The notes below the pieces were generated by a model that worked only from the letters and a program-made list of their open reading frames with translations, was not told the origin of the DNA and made no database searches. Positions 1 to 8,166 of a DNA stretch of 64,000 nt are shown here, piece after piece. The position numbers and the translations under genes are program-made. Location: NCBI RefSeq assembly GCF_018614955.1, contig NZ_JAGGNV010000001.1, positions 1 to 64,000 of the forward strand, read 5' to 3'. Origin of the DNA: Variovorax paradoxus. GTDB taxonomy: Bacteria > Pseudomonadota > Gammaproteobacteria > Burkholderiales > Burkholderiaceae_C. Position 1 is the stretch's first letter. The number at the start of each line of letters is the position of its first letter.

Positions 1-112
1 GCGTGCCCTCGCCTCTGGCAGGCCAAATAGACCCTGTCCGGGAGCTTCAGGAACAGCCAAGGCGCAGCGCCAACGCTTCCTCGCCGTGCACGAACTCAAC
101 GCGGGGTTCACC

Positions 113-148
113 TCCGCGCAGAAAAACTTCTGCCGCGCGGACTCCTAG
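113..148 (-). repeat. Hairpin carrying a solo copy of the MITE end
   Basis: Bases 127-148 match the right end of the small element at 5553-5709 in 21 of 22 positions. TCCGCGCAGAA at 113-123 pairs with TTCTGCCGCGCGGA at 128-141, with extra bases in the right arm. The TAG stop of the esterase lies inside the repeat, as the rhodanese stop does at 5554-5556. It may act as a terminator for the esterase or be the remnant of an element. I see no gene in 1-112. Confidence 0.55.
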
Positions 149-1095
149 GGCGTCTGGGGATGCGAGAGAAAGAAGCGCAGCATTTCAGCGCTCGCGTCCG
201 GCCCGGCGGGATCGGTGAACGAGCCCTCGGCGCTGCCGCCGGCCCAGGCGTGGCCGGCGCCGTGCAGCAGCCAGTGCTCGACCGCGATGCGGCCATGGGT
301 ATCGGCGTAGGTGCGGCGGGCATAGGCGCGGCCTTGCTTCGACCGGCCTTGCGTTTCGTGCGCCAGCGGCCTGCCGGCGCCGGCCTCGGCGGCGAGCGCG
401 GCCGTCGCCACCTCTTCGCCGTTGCGCGGATGCACCGTCTCGTCGGCATCGCCGTGGAACACGATGGTCGGCCGCACCGGGCCCGCTCTCGCGGCCGCCG
501 GCGCGCCGTTCTTCATCGCGGCCAGCGCCGACATCAGGTCCTTCGCCGCGCCGATCGGCAGTCCCGAGTGCACGCCGACCGCGGCGAAGAGCTCGGGGTG
601 GGTGCGCCCCATGATGTCGGCCATCGCACCCCCCGCCGAGAGGCCTGCCACATAGACGCGCGCGGGGTCGACCGCCTGCTCGGCCATCACCGATCGCGTG
701 AGCGCGGCCAGGAGGGCAGGCTCGCCGCGCTCGCGCTGCTGGTGCTGCGGCAGGAACCAGTTCCAGCATTTCGCCGCGTTGTGCTGCTTCGTCTGCGTCG
801 GGTAGAGCACCAGGAAGCCGTGCTCGGCGGCGAGCCGGTTCATCTGCGTGCCGGCCGCGAAGTCCTCCGGGTCCTGGGTGCAGCCGTGCAGCATGAGCAG
901 CAGCGGGCGCCGCTGGCCGGCGTTCCTGGCCGGCACGAAGAGCTTGTAGTCGATGCCGCGGCGCTGGTGCTCGAAGCTGCCGTCCAGCCACTGTCCCGGG
1001 GCGGGTTCGGCGGCAGGCGGGAGCAGACGGATGCGCCGCAGCGCGTGGGGGACGGCGCGCGTCCAGCGCGCCAGGCGTTCGAGCAGAGGATTCAT
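145..1095 (-). CDS. PHB-depolymerase-family esterase
   Basis: This 316-aa protein belongs to the alpha/beta-hydrolase group of extracellular PHB depolymerases and feruloyl/acetyl-xylan esterases. The region from about residue 45 has the oxyanion strand LLLMLHGCTQ, and GLSAGG holds the nucleophilic serine. The catalytic Asp is probably in VFHGDADETV and the His in GAGHAWAGG. No clear signal peptide is seen, so it may be an intracellular esterase. The substrate cannot be read from sequence; polyhydroxyalkanoate or an ester of similar kind is inferred from the family and from the PHA genes at 21.7-24.5 kb. Its stop codon sits in a short repeat. Confidence 0.85.
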   Translation of the reverse strand: MNPLLERLARWTRAVPHALRRIRLLPPAAEPAPGQWLDGSFEHQRRGIDYKLFVPARNAGQRRPLLLMLHGCTQDPEDFAAGTQMNRLAAEHGFLVLYPTQTKQHNAAKCWNWFLPQHQQRERGEPALLAALTRSVMAEQAVDPARVYVAGLSAGGAMADIMGRTHPELFAAVGVHSGLPIGAAKDLMSALAAMKNGAPAAARAGPVRPTIVFHGDADETVHPRNGEEVATAALAAEAGAGRPLAHETQGRSKQGRAYARRTYADTHGRIAVEHWLLHGAGHAWAGGSAEGSFTDPAGPDASAEMLRFFLSHPQTP

Positions 1096-1153
1096 GGCAG
1101 GCGAAGTGACGACAGCAGCGGGCTACCTATTGTCGGCCGCGCATGCCGCCCGC

Positions 1154-3103
1154 CTACTTGTACAACAGCTGCGGCAGCCAGAGGCCGATCTGCGGCCAGA
1201 TGTAGAGCAGCAGGATGGCGAGCACCTGGATGCCCATGAAGGGCAGCATGCCGAGGAAGATCTGGTTCAGCGTCACGTGCGGCGGACTCACGCCCTTCAG
1301 GTAGAAGGCCGCCATCGCGACCGGCGGCGAGAGGAAGGCCGTCTGCAGGTTCAGCGCCACCAGCAGACCGAAGAACAGCGGATCGACGCCGAAGTTGTCC
1401 AAAAGCGGAATGAAGATCGGCATGAAGATCACGATGATCTCGGTCCATTCGAGCGGCCAGCCCAGCACGAAGATGATGACCTGGCTCAGCACCAGGAACT
1501 GGATCTTCGAGAGGTTCATGCCGAGCACCCATTCCTCCACCAGCGCCTGCCCGCCGAGCAGCGCGAAGGCGGCCGAGAAGATGGCCGAGCCGACGAACAG
1601 CCAGCACACCATGGCGGAAGTCTTCGCGGTCAGGAAGACCGACTCCTTCAGCACGCTCATCGTGAGCCGGCGATAGGCGGCTGCGAGCAGGAAGCCCCCC
1701 AGCGCCCCCATGGCCGCCGCTTCCGTCGGCGTCGCGAGACCGAGCACGATGGAGCCGAGCACGGCCAGGATCAGCAGCATCAGCGGAAAGAAGGATGCCA
1801 GCAGCATCTTGAAGATCTCGAGCCGCGCGAAGCTCAGGAAGAGGTAGAACAGCGCGGTGATCGCGCCGACCACGGCGAAGCAGACCCACCACCAGGTTGG
1901 CGCTGCGCGGATGGTGCCCGCGTCGGCGGCCGGCGCGCTGCCTGGTTCGGCGGCTACCGCCGCCGGCGGCGCCGCGGCAGCGCCGGGCGGCTCCTGCACG
2001 CTGCCGGAAGAAGAGGGCGGCTCGGCCAACCCGCCCTCGCTCGGCGGCTCCTGCAGGCCGCCTTCGTTGTCGGCCGGGGGTTCCTGAAGGCCGCCCGCCT
2101 GTTCGTCCGGCGCGCTGCGCGCGGCACCGATTTCCTGGATGTCGTAGCGCGCCTCGGCCGCCACCGTGGTCACGGCGCGGTAGCTGGTCAGCGCCAGGAT
2201 CGCGAAGATCAGGCCCGGCAGCAGCACGATGCTCAGCTGCCGCAGCAGGTGGCCGACCGGAACGTCGGCGTTGCGCCGGCCCTTGAGCGCGGCGACCAGC
2301 CGCCCGAGCGCATGGGCGCCGGGGTCGGTCGTGAGCCGCTGCGTCAGCGGCGGCAGCGGCACGGCCCGGTCGGCTGCCGACAGCGGCGGCGCCCATGCCG
2401 GCTTGAGCTTGGCGACGATGATCACGTACAGCACGTAGAGCGAGGCCAGCATCACGCCGGGGAAGAAGGCGCCCGCATAGAGCTGCACCACCGAGACGCC
2501 CGCGGTCGCGCCGTAGACGATCAGCAGCACCGAAGGCGGAATCAGGATGCCGAGGCATCCGCCGGCCGTGATGGAGCCGGCCGCCAGCGGAATGCTGTAG
2601 CCGGCGCGCAGCATCGCGGGCAGCGCCAAGAGGCCCATCAGCGTGACCACCGCGCCGACGATGCCGGTGGCGGTCGCGAAGATCGTGCAGGTGACCAGCG
2701 TGGCCACGGCCAGCGCGCCCGGCAGGCGCGCCATCGCGAGGTGCAGGCTCTTGAACAGCGTCTCGATCAGGTTGGCCCGCTCGACCAGGTAGCCCATGAA
2801 AACGAACAGCGGCACGGCGATCAGCACGTCGTTCGACATCGTCTTGTAGGCCGCCTGCACCATCAGGTCGAGCGTGTGGGTGGTGTTCCGGTCGTAGGCG
2901 AACCAGGTGAAGATCATCCCCATGCCCATCAGCGTGAAGGCGGTGGGAAAGCCCAGCATGATGGCGACGACCACCAGCGACAGCATCAGCAGGCCGAGGT
3001 GCCCGTTGGTGATGGTCTCCACGCGCAGCAGCATGATCGCCGCGGCGCCGACGATCAGGAACATGAACGAGAGGCCGAACCAGAGTTCCTTGCGGATCTT
3101 CAT
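1154..3103 (-). CDS. dctM: TRAP transporter large permease with inserted repeat region
   Basis: DctM-type membrane subunit that drives sodium- or proton-coupled uptake of an organic acid delivered by the periplasmic DctP. The start at 3103 overlaps the dctQ stop by 4 bases (ATGA), so the longer open frame upstream is not coding. At 649 aa it is much longer than the usual 425 or so. The family core is split: residues 1-230 have the N-terminal helices with GILIPPS, and residues 440-649 have the rest with LATPTEAAA. Between them lie two extra hydrophobic segments around a Gly/Pro/Ala/Glu-rich stretch with four LQEPP-like units (bases about 1985-2100). The substrate is unknown. Confidence 0.9.
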   Translation of the reverse strand: MKIRKELWFGLSFMFLIVGAAAIMLLRVETITNGHLGLLMLSLVVVAIMLGFPTAFTLMGMGMIFTWFAYDRNTTHTLDLMVQAAYKTMSNDVLIAVPLFVFMGYLVERANLIETLFKSLHLAMARLPGALAVATLVTCTIFATATGIVGAVVTLMGLLALPAMLRAGYSIPLAAGSITAGGCLGILIPPSVLLIVYGATAGVSVVQLYAGAFFPGVMLASLYVLYVIIVAKLKPAWAPPLSAADRAVPLPPLTQRLTTDPGAHALGRLVAALKGRRNADVPVGHLLRQLSIVLLPGLIFAILALTSYRAVTTVAAEARYDIQEIGAARSAPDEQAGGLQEPPADNEGGLQEPPSEGGLAEPPSSSGSVQEPPGAAAAPPAAVAAEPGSAPAADAGTIRAAPTWWWVCFAVVGAITALFYLFLSFARLEIFKMLLASFFPLMLLILAVLGSIVLGLATPTEAAAMGALGGFLLAAAYRRLTMSVLKESVFLTAKTSAMVCWLFVGSAIFSAAFALLGGQALVEEWVLGMNLSKIQFLVLSQVIIFVLGWPLEWTEIIVIFMPIFIPLLDNFGVDPLFFGLLVALNLQTAFLSPPVAMAAFYLKGVSPPHVTLNQIFLGMLPFMGIQVLAILLLYIWPQIGLWLPQLLYK

Positions 3104-3720
3104 TTCGTCGCCTCCTTCGAGGCGATCACGGCGTCCAGCGCCTGGATGTCCTTGTCGTCGACGTGCACCATCTCCTTGAGTTTCTCGACGTCGACCTCCT
3201 CCACGTCTTCTTCGCGCAAGGGCCAGACGCCGTTCTGGATGCACTGCACGCAGCGCACGATCTCGACGAAGCCCTGCAGCAGCAGCGTGATGCCGGCCAG
3301 CGGAATGATGTACTTGAAGGGATAGAGCGGCAGCGGGTCGGCCGAGAAGGTCTGTTCGCGAATGGCGAGCGATTCGCCCGCATAGATCCAGCCGGCCCAG
3401 GTCAGCGCGACGATGCCGGGCAGGAAGAAGAGGATGTAGAGCGCGAGGTCGAAGATGGCCTGCGTGCGCGGCCGGAAGAAGCCGTAGAGCACGTCGCCGC
3501 GCACATGGCCGTTCTTGCTCAGCGTGTAGGCGCCTGCAGTCATGAACAGCGTGCCGTACAGCATGATCTGCGCGTCGAGCACCCAGGCGTGCGGCCGGTT
3601 GAGCACGTAGCGGGAGAACACCTCCCAGCTGATGAGCACGGTGAGCAGCACCGCGCACCAGGCGAAGGTCTTGCCAACCAGGGTCGAGAAGCGGTCGACC
3701 GCCAACAGAAAAGATTGCAT
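3100..3720 (-). CDS. dctQ: TRAP transporter small permease
   Basis: A 206-aa DctQ-type subunit with four predicted membrane segments, beginning near residues 15-35 (TFAWCAVLLTVLISWEVF) and including the typical SRYVLN motif. It partners the large permease next door, to which it is translationally coupled by a 4-base overlap. The C-terminus is long, acidic and lysine-rich for the family (EEDVEEVDVEKL). It lies 74 bases after dctP, with a strong hairpin between. Confidence 0.88.
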   Translation of the reverse strand: MQSFLLAVDRFSTLVGKTFAWCAVLLTVLISWEVFSRYVLNRPHAWVLDAQIMLYGTLFMTAGAYTLSKNGHVRGDVLYGFFRPRTQAIFDLALYILFFLPGIVALTWAGWIYAGESLAIREQTFSADPLPLYPFKYIIPLAGITLLLQGFVEIVRCVQCIQNGVWPLREEDVEEVDVEKLKEMVHVDDKDIQALDAVIASKEATK

Positions 3721-3755
3721 AACGGATCCTGGCCTCGCGGGGCCGCAAAAAGAAG

Positions 3756-3778
3756 GAGGGGCACCTCAGGTGCCCCTC
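3756..3778 (-). terminator. Hairpin between dctP and dctQ
   Basis: GAGGGGCACCT and AGGTGCCCCTC are perfect complements with one base between them, followed on the minus strand by a T-rich run (CTTCTTTTTG). This is a plausible partial terminator or mRNA-stabilising stem that would make more binding protein than permease, a common need in TRAP operons. The regulatory role is inferred. Confidence 0.6.
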
Positions 3779-3794
3779 GCCGTATGACCGTGAA

Positions 3795-4910
3795 TCAGGA
3801 CTTCTTGGCTTGCCGCCCGAAGTAGTGGTTGTAGGCCATCTTGAAGTCGACCGTGTAGTCGTTGTACCACTGGCCGACCCGTTCCGCGAAGGCCTTTTGG
3901 GAGTCCAGCACCTTCTTGAACATCGGGTTCTCTGTCGCTTTCTTTGCCACCGTCTTGTCCCACGACACGAGCTGCGCGCGCAGGATCGGATCGGGCGTCT
4001 TGTAGAACTTGACCCCTGCCTTCTTGAGCTCGATGTAGTCCTGCGAGTTGCGCTCCATCGCCTTCCAGCTCATGTCGGCGCTGGCCGCCTGGACGCCGTA
4101 CTCGATGATCGCCTTGAGCTCGGCCGGCAGCGCGTTGAGCTTGCCTCGGTTGAACAGGATCTCGAACTGCTCGCCCGACTGGTGGAAGCTCTGCAGCATG
4201 CAGTTCTTCGCGACGTCCGGGAAGCCGAGCACCCGGTCGCTGGACGCGTTATTGAATTCGGCCGCATCGATCAGCCCGCGGTCCAGCGCGGGCACGATCT
4301 CGCCGCCCGGCAGCGGATTGACCGCGGTTCCCATGTCGGTGAACACGTCCACCGCCAGGCCGACGGTACGGAACTTCAGGCCCTTCATGTCCTCGACCTT
4401 CGTGACCGGCTTCTTGAACCAGCCCAGCGGCTGCGTCGGCATCGGACCGTAGAGATAGGACGCGACGTCGAGATTGAGGCCCTTGTAGATCTCGTCGAGC
4501 AGCGCCTTGCCGCCGCCGTAGTTGTGCCAGGCCAGCACGGTGTTGGCATCCATGCCGTAGCCGGGGCCCGAACCCCACAGCGCGAGTGCGGAGTTCTTTC
4601 CGTACCAGTAGGCGACCACGCCGTGGCCGCCGTCGAGCGTGCCCTTAGCCACCGCGTCCAGCAGCTGGAAGGCCGGCACCACGGATCCGGCGGGCAGCAC
4701 CTCGATCTTGAGGCGCCCGCCGGCCATGTCATTGACCTTCTTGGCGAAATCCTGGGCGTACTCGTGGAAGATGTCCTTCGAAGGCCAAGTGCTCTGGAAG
4801 CGGAAGGACGCGGTCTGCGCCATGCTGACCATGGGCGCGGACATGGCGCCGGCCGCCACGGCTGCGCCCTTGAGCAGGCTGCGGCGGCGGTTCGGTTTGT
4901 TCTCGGTCAT
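3795..4910 (-). CDS. dctP: TRAP transporter solute-binding protein
   Basis: This 371-aa periplasmic protein captures the substrate for the DctQM permease. Its N-terminus has a Tat-type signal (RRRSLLKGAAVAAG, then cleavage near MAQTASF). The family body follows, including the conserved arginine region LKFRTVG and the GGEIVPALDRGLIDAAEF segment typical of the subgroup that binds 2-oxo acids and related monocarboxylates. The start at 4910 is preceded by GGAGA at a good distance; the longer upstream frame has no such signal. The substrate is not determined. Confidence 0.9.
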   Translation of the reverse strand: MTENKPNRRRSLLKGAAVAAGAMSAPMVSMAQTASFRFQSTWPSKDIFHEYAQDFAKKVNDMAGGRLKIEVLPAGSVVPAFQLLDAVAKGTLDGGHGVVAYWYGKNSALALWGSGPGYGMDANTVLAWHNYGGGKALLDEIYKGLNLDVASYLYGPMPTQPLGWFKKPVTKVEDMKGLKFRTVGLAVDVFTDMGTAVNPLPGGEIVPALDRGLIDAAEFNNASSDRVLGFPDVAKNCMLQSFHQSGEQFEILFNRGKLNALPAELKAIIEYGVQAASADMSWKAMERNSQDYIELKKAGVKFYKTPDPILRAQLVSWDKTVAKKATENPMFKKVLDSQKAFAERVGQWYNDYTVDFKMAYNHYFGRQAKKS

Positions 4911-5091
4911 TGCGTATTTCTCCGTTGGTGTGTCTGGAAAACCCCAGACTGCCATCTTTGACACGTGAACATTCGCGACAAAGAGGGTTTTCACGAACTG
5001 GTGAAGAATCATGGGATGCGGAACGGACTTCTGACGCAAAGACCGCCCGCTTCTAAGCAGTAACCCTAGGGAACACAAGGATGACAGTGAC

Positions 5092-5556
5092 ATGACCCAG
5101 CCGGCCCCGAACACAAGCAACGCAGGCAGCGCACCAGCCGGTGAACGAGCGGGCGTGCGGCCGGCCGAAGGCTATGCCGGCGACGTGACGCCCGAGCAGG
5201 CCTATGCGTGGGTCGCCGGCGGCGAAGCCGTGCTGGTCGACGTGCGCAGCGATGCCGAGCGCGAATGGGTGGGTTATGTGCCCGGCGGGGTGGGTCTGGC
5301 CTGGAAGCAGTGGCCGGGCATGGCGCTCAACGCGGGATTCGACGAAGGACTCAAGGCCGCCGTGCCGGCGGGCAAGAAGGTTGTGATGCTGTGCCGCAGC
5401 GGCGTGCGTTCGATCTCGACCGCGCGGCGCGCCACCGAACTGGGCCTCGAGGCCTACAACATCCTTGAAGGTTTCGAGGGCGATGCCGACGCCGAGGGCC
5501 GCCGCGGGCGCAAGGGTGGCTGGCGCCTGCGCGGCCTGCCGTGGAAACAGAACTAG
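5092..5556 (+). CDS. Rhodanese-like sulfurtransferase
   Basis: A 154-aa single-domain rhodanese. After a Gly/Ala-rich leader the domain starts near residue 28 (TPEQAYAWVAGGEAVLVDVRSDAE). The active-site loop CRSGVRS holds the persulfide-forming cysteine. Its C-terminal tail is basic (GRRGRKGGWR). It is divergent from dctP. The TAG stop falls within the left end of the MITE-like element, so the present C-terminus may have been set by that insertion. The sulfur acceptor is unknown. Confidence 0.85.
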   Translation: MTQPAPNTSNAGSAPAGERAGVRPAEGYAGDVTPEQAYAWVAGGEAVLVDVRSDAEREWVGYVPGGVGLAWKQWPGMALNAGFDEGLKAAVPAGKKVVMLCRSGVRSISTARRATELGLEAYNILEGFEGDADAEGRRGRKGGWRLRGLPWKQN

Positions 5557-5709
5557 GAGTCTGCGCGGCAGAAGGATTGAAAAATGAACCGCAAAATTTT
5601 GACCTCTCAGAATCGCGCAGGAGCGTTTTTTTTGAAGTACCTAAGGGGTCAAGGACCCCTCAAACTGCCACTTTTTCGGGCGCACAGCTTCTGCCGCGCA
5701 GACTCCTAG
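5553..5709. mobile_element. 157-bp MITE-like element with perfect inverted ends
   Basis: The ends 5553-5574 and 5688-5709 are perfect 22-bp inverted repeats. The outermost CTAG at each side can be read as a 4-bp target duplication, leaving an 18-bp terminal repeat, GAGTCTGCGCGGCAGAAG. The interior has no gene; it is AT-richer and holds the stem AGGGGTC/GACCCCT at about 5643-5660 and a T8 run. The length, ends and YTAR-like target suit a non-autonomous relative of an IS5-group element. A solo end lies at 127-148. It separates the stops of the rhodanese and the arginase-family gene. Confidence 0.72.
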
Positions 5710-5711
5710 CA

Positions 5712-6635
5712 CTAGCTGAAAGTGCTTTGCCATCGGGGTGATGCAGCCAGAGCATCAGCCAAGGCTTCAGCAAAGGTCCGCAGGGTCGAGCCATCGATTT
5801 CCCCGTGGTCAGGGTTCAGCTCGCAAACGGTAAGCGCCGTCCAATTCGGCGCGCACAGCAAGGGGCGGAGCGACGCCATGAGCTGATCGAACCGGAGGCC
5901 TACGTTACGGCGATTGTTCTCTGCGAGCGGCATATCGACGTAGTCGAGCACGTCGACATCCAGGTGGACGAGCAGCCGCTCGAACTGCCGCGCCCAGCCA
6001 CTCACGACTGTCTCCGCAGCACTTGACGGGTCGGCGGCGACGTCCGCAAGCCGAACTTCGGCGATGCCGAGTTCGTCGATGATCTGCCGCTCGAAAGGCT
6101 CGACGTTGTCGTTGGCGAAGAAGAGCACTTGCTCCGGACGGAGCATCGGCATGCGCGGCCCCAGCGTGGCGAGTTCCGGCACCGTGCCCGTGACGTTCAG
6201 CATGTGCGCGACACCCATCCAGTCCAGGGCGCCGTCCTGCGTGCTGTGGGGCGTGTTCAAGTCGGTATCGAGGTCGATGTAGACGACGCCGATACTTTGC
6301 GTCTCTCGAAGCGCACCGGCTACCGTGCCGAGCTCGACAGTGCAATCACCCCCGAGGACGAGCACTGCCGCGTCGGCAGCGAGGGCGGACGCGACACGCT
6401 CTGCGGTGGCTTTGGCCACCGTCGAGGCTGCATTCACATTCATGGCACGCGGGTTCATCCTGTCCGCACGCCAGCGGAAACCCGGAACGTCGCCATGATC
6501 GTCGACCGTGATGCCACGGGCGGCTAAATACGCCGGCAACCCAGCAGCTCGGAGAGCAGCCGGGGCCTTCTCTTGGCCAGGCGCATAGGCTCCTGCGCTG
6601 CTTGGTGCGCCAATGATGGCCAGGCGCTTGAACAT
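5712..6635 (-). CDS. Arginase-superfamily protein, atypical metal site
   Basis: A 307-aa ureohydrolase-fold protein starting MFKRLAIIGAPSSAGAY. The positions of the dimanganese ligands can be located but differ from classical arginase: GGDCT replaces GGDHS, so the first His is Cys. DLDTDLNTP replaces DAHxD, so the second His is Asp. HLDVDVLD keeps both late Asp residues. Related arginase-family proteins of unknown substrate share GGDCT. Amidinohydrolase activity is therefore possible but not assured. The stop is three bases beyond the MITE-like element. A start at 6635 gives the normal family length. Confidence 0.8.
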   Translation of the reverse strand: MFKRLAIIGAPSSAGAYAPGQEKAPAALRAAGLPAYLAARGITVDDHGDVPGFRWRADRMNPRAMNVNAASTVAKATAERVASALAADAAVLVLGGDCTVELGTVAGALRETQSIGVVYIDLDTDLNTPHSTQDGALDWMGVAHMLNVTGTVPELATLGPRMPMLRPEQVLFFANDNVEPFERQIIDELGIAEVRLADVAADPSSAAETVVSGWARQFERLLVHLDVDVLDYVDMPLAENNRRNVGLRFDQLMASLRPLLCAPNWTALTVCELNPDHGEIDGSTLRTFAEALADALAASPRWQSTFS

Positions 6636-6670
6636 GGTAAGAGCGCACCGGATGAGGGTGCGCGTCGGTT

Positions 6671-7135
6671 CTACTTCAGCGGCGGAATCCGCAGCTTCTG
6701 CCCCGGATAGATCTTGTCCGGGTGGCTCAGCATCGGCTTGTTGGCCTCGAAGATCGCGTTGTACTTGTTGGCATCGCCGTAGTACTTCTTCGAGATGGCC
6801 GACAGGGTGTCGCCCTTGACCACGTCGTGGTACTGCGCCGGATCGGCCGCGGGTGCCACCAGCTTGTTGTCGACCTGCGTCACGTTGGCGACGTTGCCCG
6901 CCGCGAGCGATGCTTTTTCGCTGGCCTCCTGCGAGGGCGCATTGCCCGTGAGCGTGACCACGCCCGAGGCGGCGACGTAAGTCACTTCCAAACCGGTCAG
7001 GCCCAGGTTCTGGGTCTCGATGTAGGTCTTGATCGCGGCGGCTGCCTTCTGGTTGGCATCCGGTTCGGCCGCCTGGGCCGACGAGCCGCCGAACAGTTTT
7101 TCCCCCGCCTCTTTGATGAAACTCAGCAAACCCAT
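6671..7135 (-). CDS. lysM: BON-LysM protein, Kbp-like
   Basis: A 154-aa protein with a BON domain (about residues 30-95, GLTGLEVTYVAASGVVTLTGNA) and a C-terminal LysM (about 103-152, YHDVVKGDTLSAISKKYYGD). The order and length match E. coli Kbp (YgaU, 149 aa), a cytoplasmic potassium-binding protein; LysM may alternatively bind peptidoglycan. There is no signal peptide. The start at 7135 has AGGAGA just upstream. It stands alone between the arginase-family gene and divergent coaX. Confidence 0.88.
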   Translation of the reverse strand: MGLLSFIKEAGEKLFGGSSAQAAEPDANQKAAAAIKTYIETQNLGLTGLEVTYVAASGVVTLTGNAPSQEASEKASLAAGNVANVTQVDNKLVAPAADPAQYHDVVKGDTLSAISKKYYGDANKYNAIFEANKPMLSHPDKIYPGQKLRIPPLK

Positions 7136-7246
7136 GGTGTTCTCCTTGCGCCTTGTTGATCGAAGGGGCACTGTACCGTCGGAAAGTGACCGCCGCGCGT
7201 AGGCTGCGACCGCATCTGCAAGCGCCCGTAAGCACAACTCGCAATA

Positions 7247-8029
7247 ATGCCGCGCATGGCCTTCCTCGCGATCGACATCGGCAACACCCGCCTCAAGTGG
7301 TCCCTCTACGATGCGGCGCGGCCGGGCGCGTCGCTGCTGGCGCACGGTGCCGAGTTTCTCGACCATATCGAGCGGCTGGCCGACGGCCCCTGGGCCGACC
7401 TGCCCGCGCCGGCCTCGATGCTCGGTTGCGTGGTGGCCGGCGACACGGTGCGGCGGCGGGCTGAGGAGCAGGTGGTGGAGCGCTTCGACTGCTCGCCGCG
7501 CTGGGTGGTTTCCGGCGCCGCCGAGGCCGGCATCGTGAACGGCTACGACCATCCGACGCGACTGGGCGCCGATCGCTGGGTCGCGATGATCGGCGCGCGC
7601 CACCGCATGCTGTCGCAGGGGCCGGCGCGTCCGATGGTGGTGGTGATGATCGGCACCGCGGTGACGGTCGAGGGGGTGGACGCCAACGGCAAGTTCCTCG
7701 GCGGCCTGATCCTGCCGGGCCACGGCATCATGCTGCGCGCACTCGAATCGGGCACCGCGGGCCTGCACGTGCCGACCGGCGAAGTGCGCGAATTTCCCAC
7801 CAACACCAGCGATGCGCTGACCAGCGGCGGCACCTACGCGATCGCGGGTGCGGTGGAGCGCATGGTGCAGCATGTGCGCTCGCATTGCGGCGTGGAGCCG
7901 GCCTGCTACATGACGGGCGGAGCGGCCTGGAAGATGGCGCCGAGCATGAATGGGGAGTTCGAGCTGGTGGATGGGTTGATCATGGATGGGTTGCTCGTGA
8001 TTGCGCAGGAGCGCCTTCTGGCGTCCTAG
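7247..8029 (+). CDS. coaX: Type III pantothenate kinase
   Basis: Catalyses the first step of coenzyme A synthesis, phosphorylation of pantothenate, with no feedback by CoA in this kinase class. The ASKHA-fold motifs are present: [15 protein letters not shown] at the N-terminus (phosphate binding), [23 protein letters not shown] and GGLILPG. The 260-aa length is normal. Met1 and Met4 (base 7256) are both possible starts; neither has a clear ribosome-binding site. It is cytosolic and not in an evident operon. Confidence 0.93.
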   Translation: MPRMAFLAIDIGNTRLKWSLYDAARPGASLLAHGAEFLDHIERLADGPWADLPAPASMLGCVVAGDTVRRRAEEQVVERFDCSPRWVVSGAAEAGIVNGYDHPTRLGADRWVAMIGARHRMLSQGPARPMVVVMIGTAVTVEGVDANGKFLGGLILPGHGIMLRALESGTAGLHVPTGEVREFPTNTSDALTSGGTYAIAGAVERMVQHVRSHCGVEPACYMTGGAAWKMAPSMNGEFELVDGLIMDGLLVIAQERLLAS

Positions 8030-8033
8030 GTTT

Positions 8034-8135
8034 TTCTCCCTCACCCCCTGGGAGAGGGTGGGGTGAGGGCGCTGGGCCCTTGATGCGTTGCGCGGCGTCG
8101 AAGGTCGGAGCCGGGGCGAGACCCGGCTCCGGCCA
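8034..8135. repeat. Two-hairpin intergenic repeat, copy 1
   Basis: It holds a CCCTCACCCC...GGGGTGAGGG palindrome at about 8038-8070 and a second stem, GGAGCCGGG (8107-8115) with CCCGGCTCC (8122-8130). The order of both stems and the sequence between them recur in reverse orientation at 17268-17374. It lies between convergent coaX and the DUF2817 gene and may end both transcripts. No coding potential is supported. Confidence 0.65.
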
Positions 8136-8166
8136 CAACCCGAGCGCAACGCCACAAATCAAAGAA

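Noticed and set aside
3..218. 71-aa frame at the window start
   Set aside because: Overlaps the esterase 3' end and the repeat; low-complexity Arg/Ser/Pro composition.
953..3325. 790-aa open frame on plus
   Set aside because: It is antisense to dctM and dctQ, very rich in Gln, Arg and His, and has no known domain; a product of high GC.
8034..8135. CRISPR-like repeat
   Set aside because: Only one copy at this site and no spacer array; the match at 17 kb is a dispersed inverted copy.
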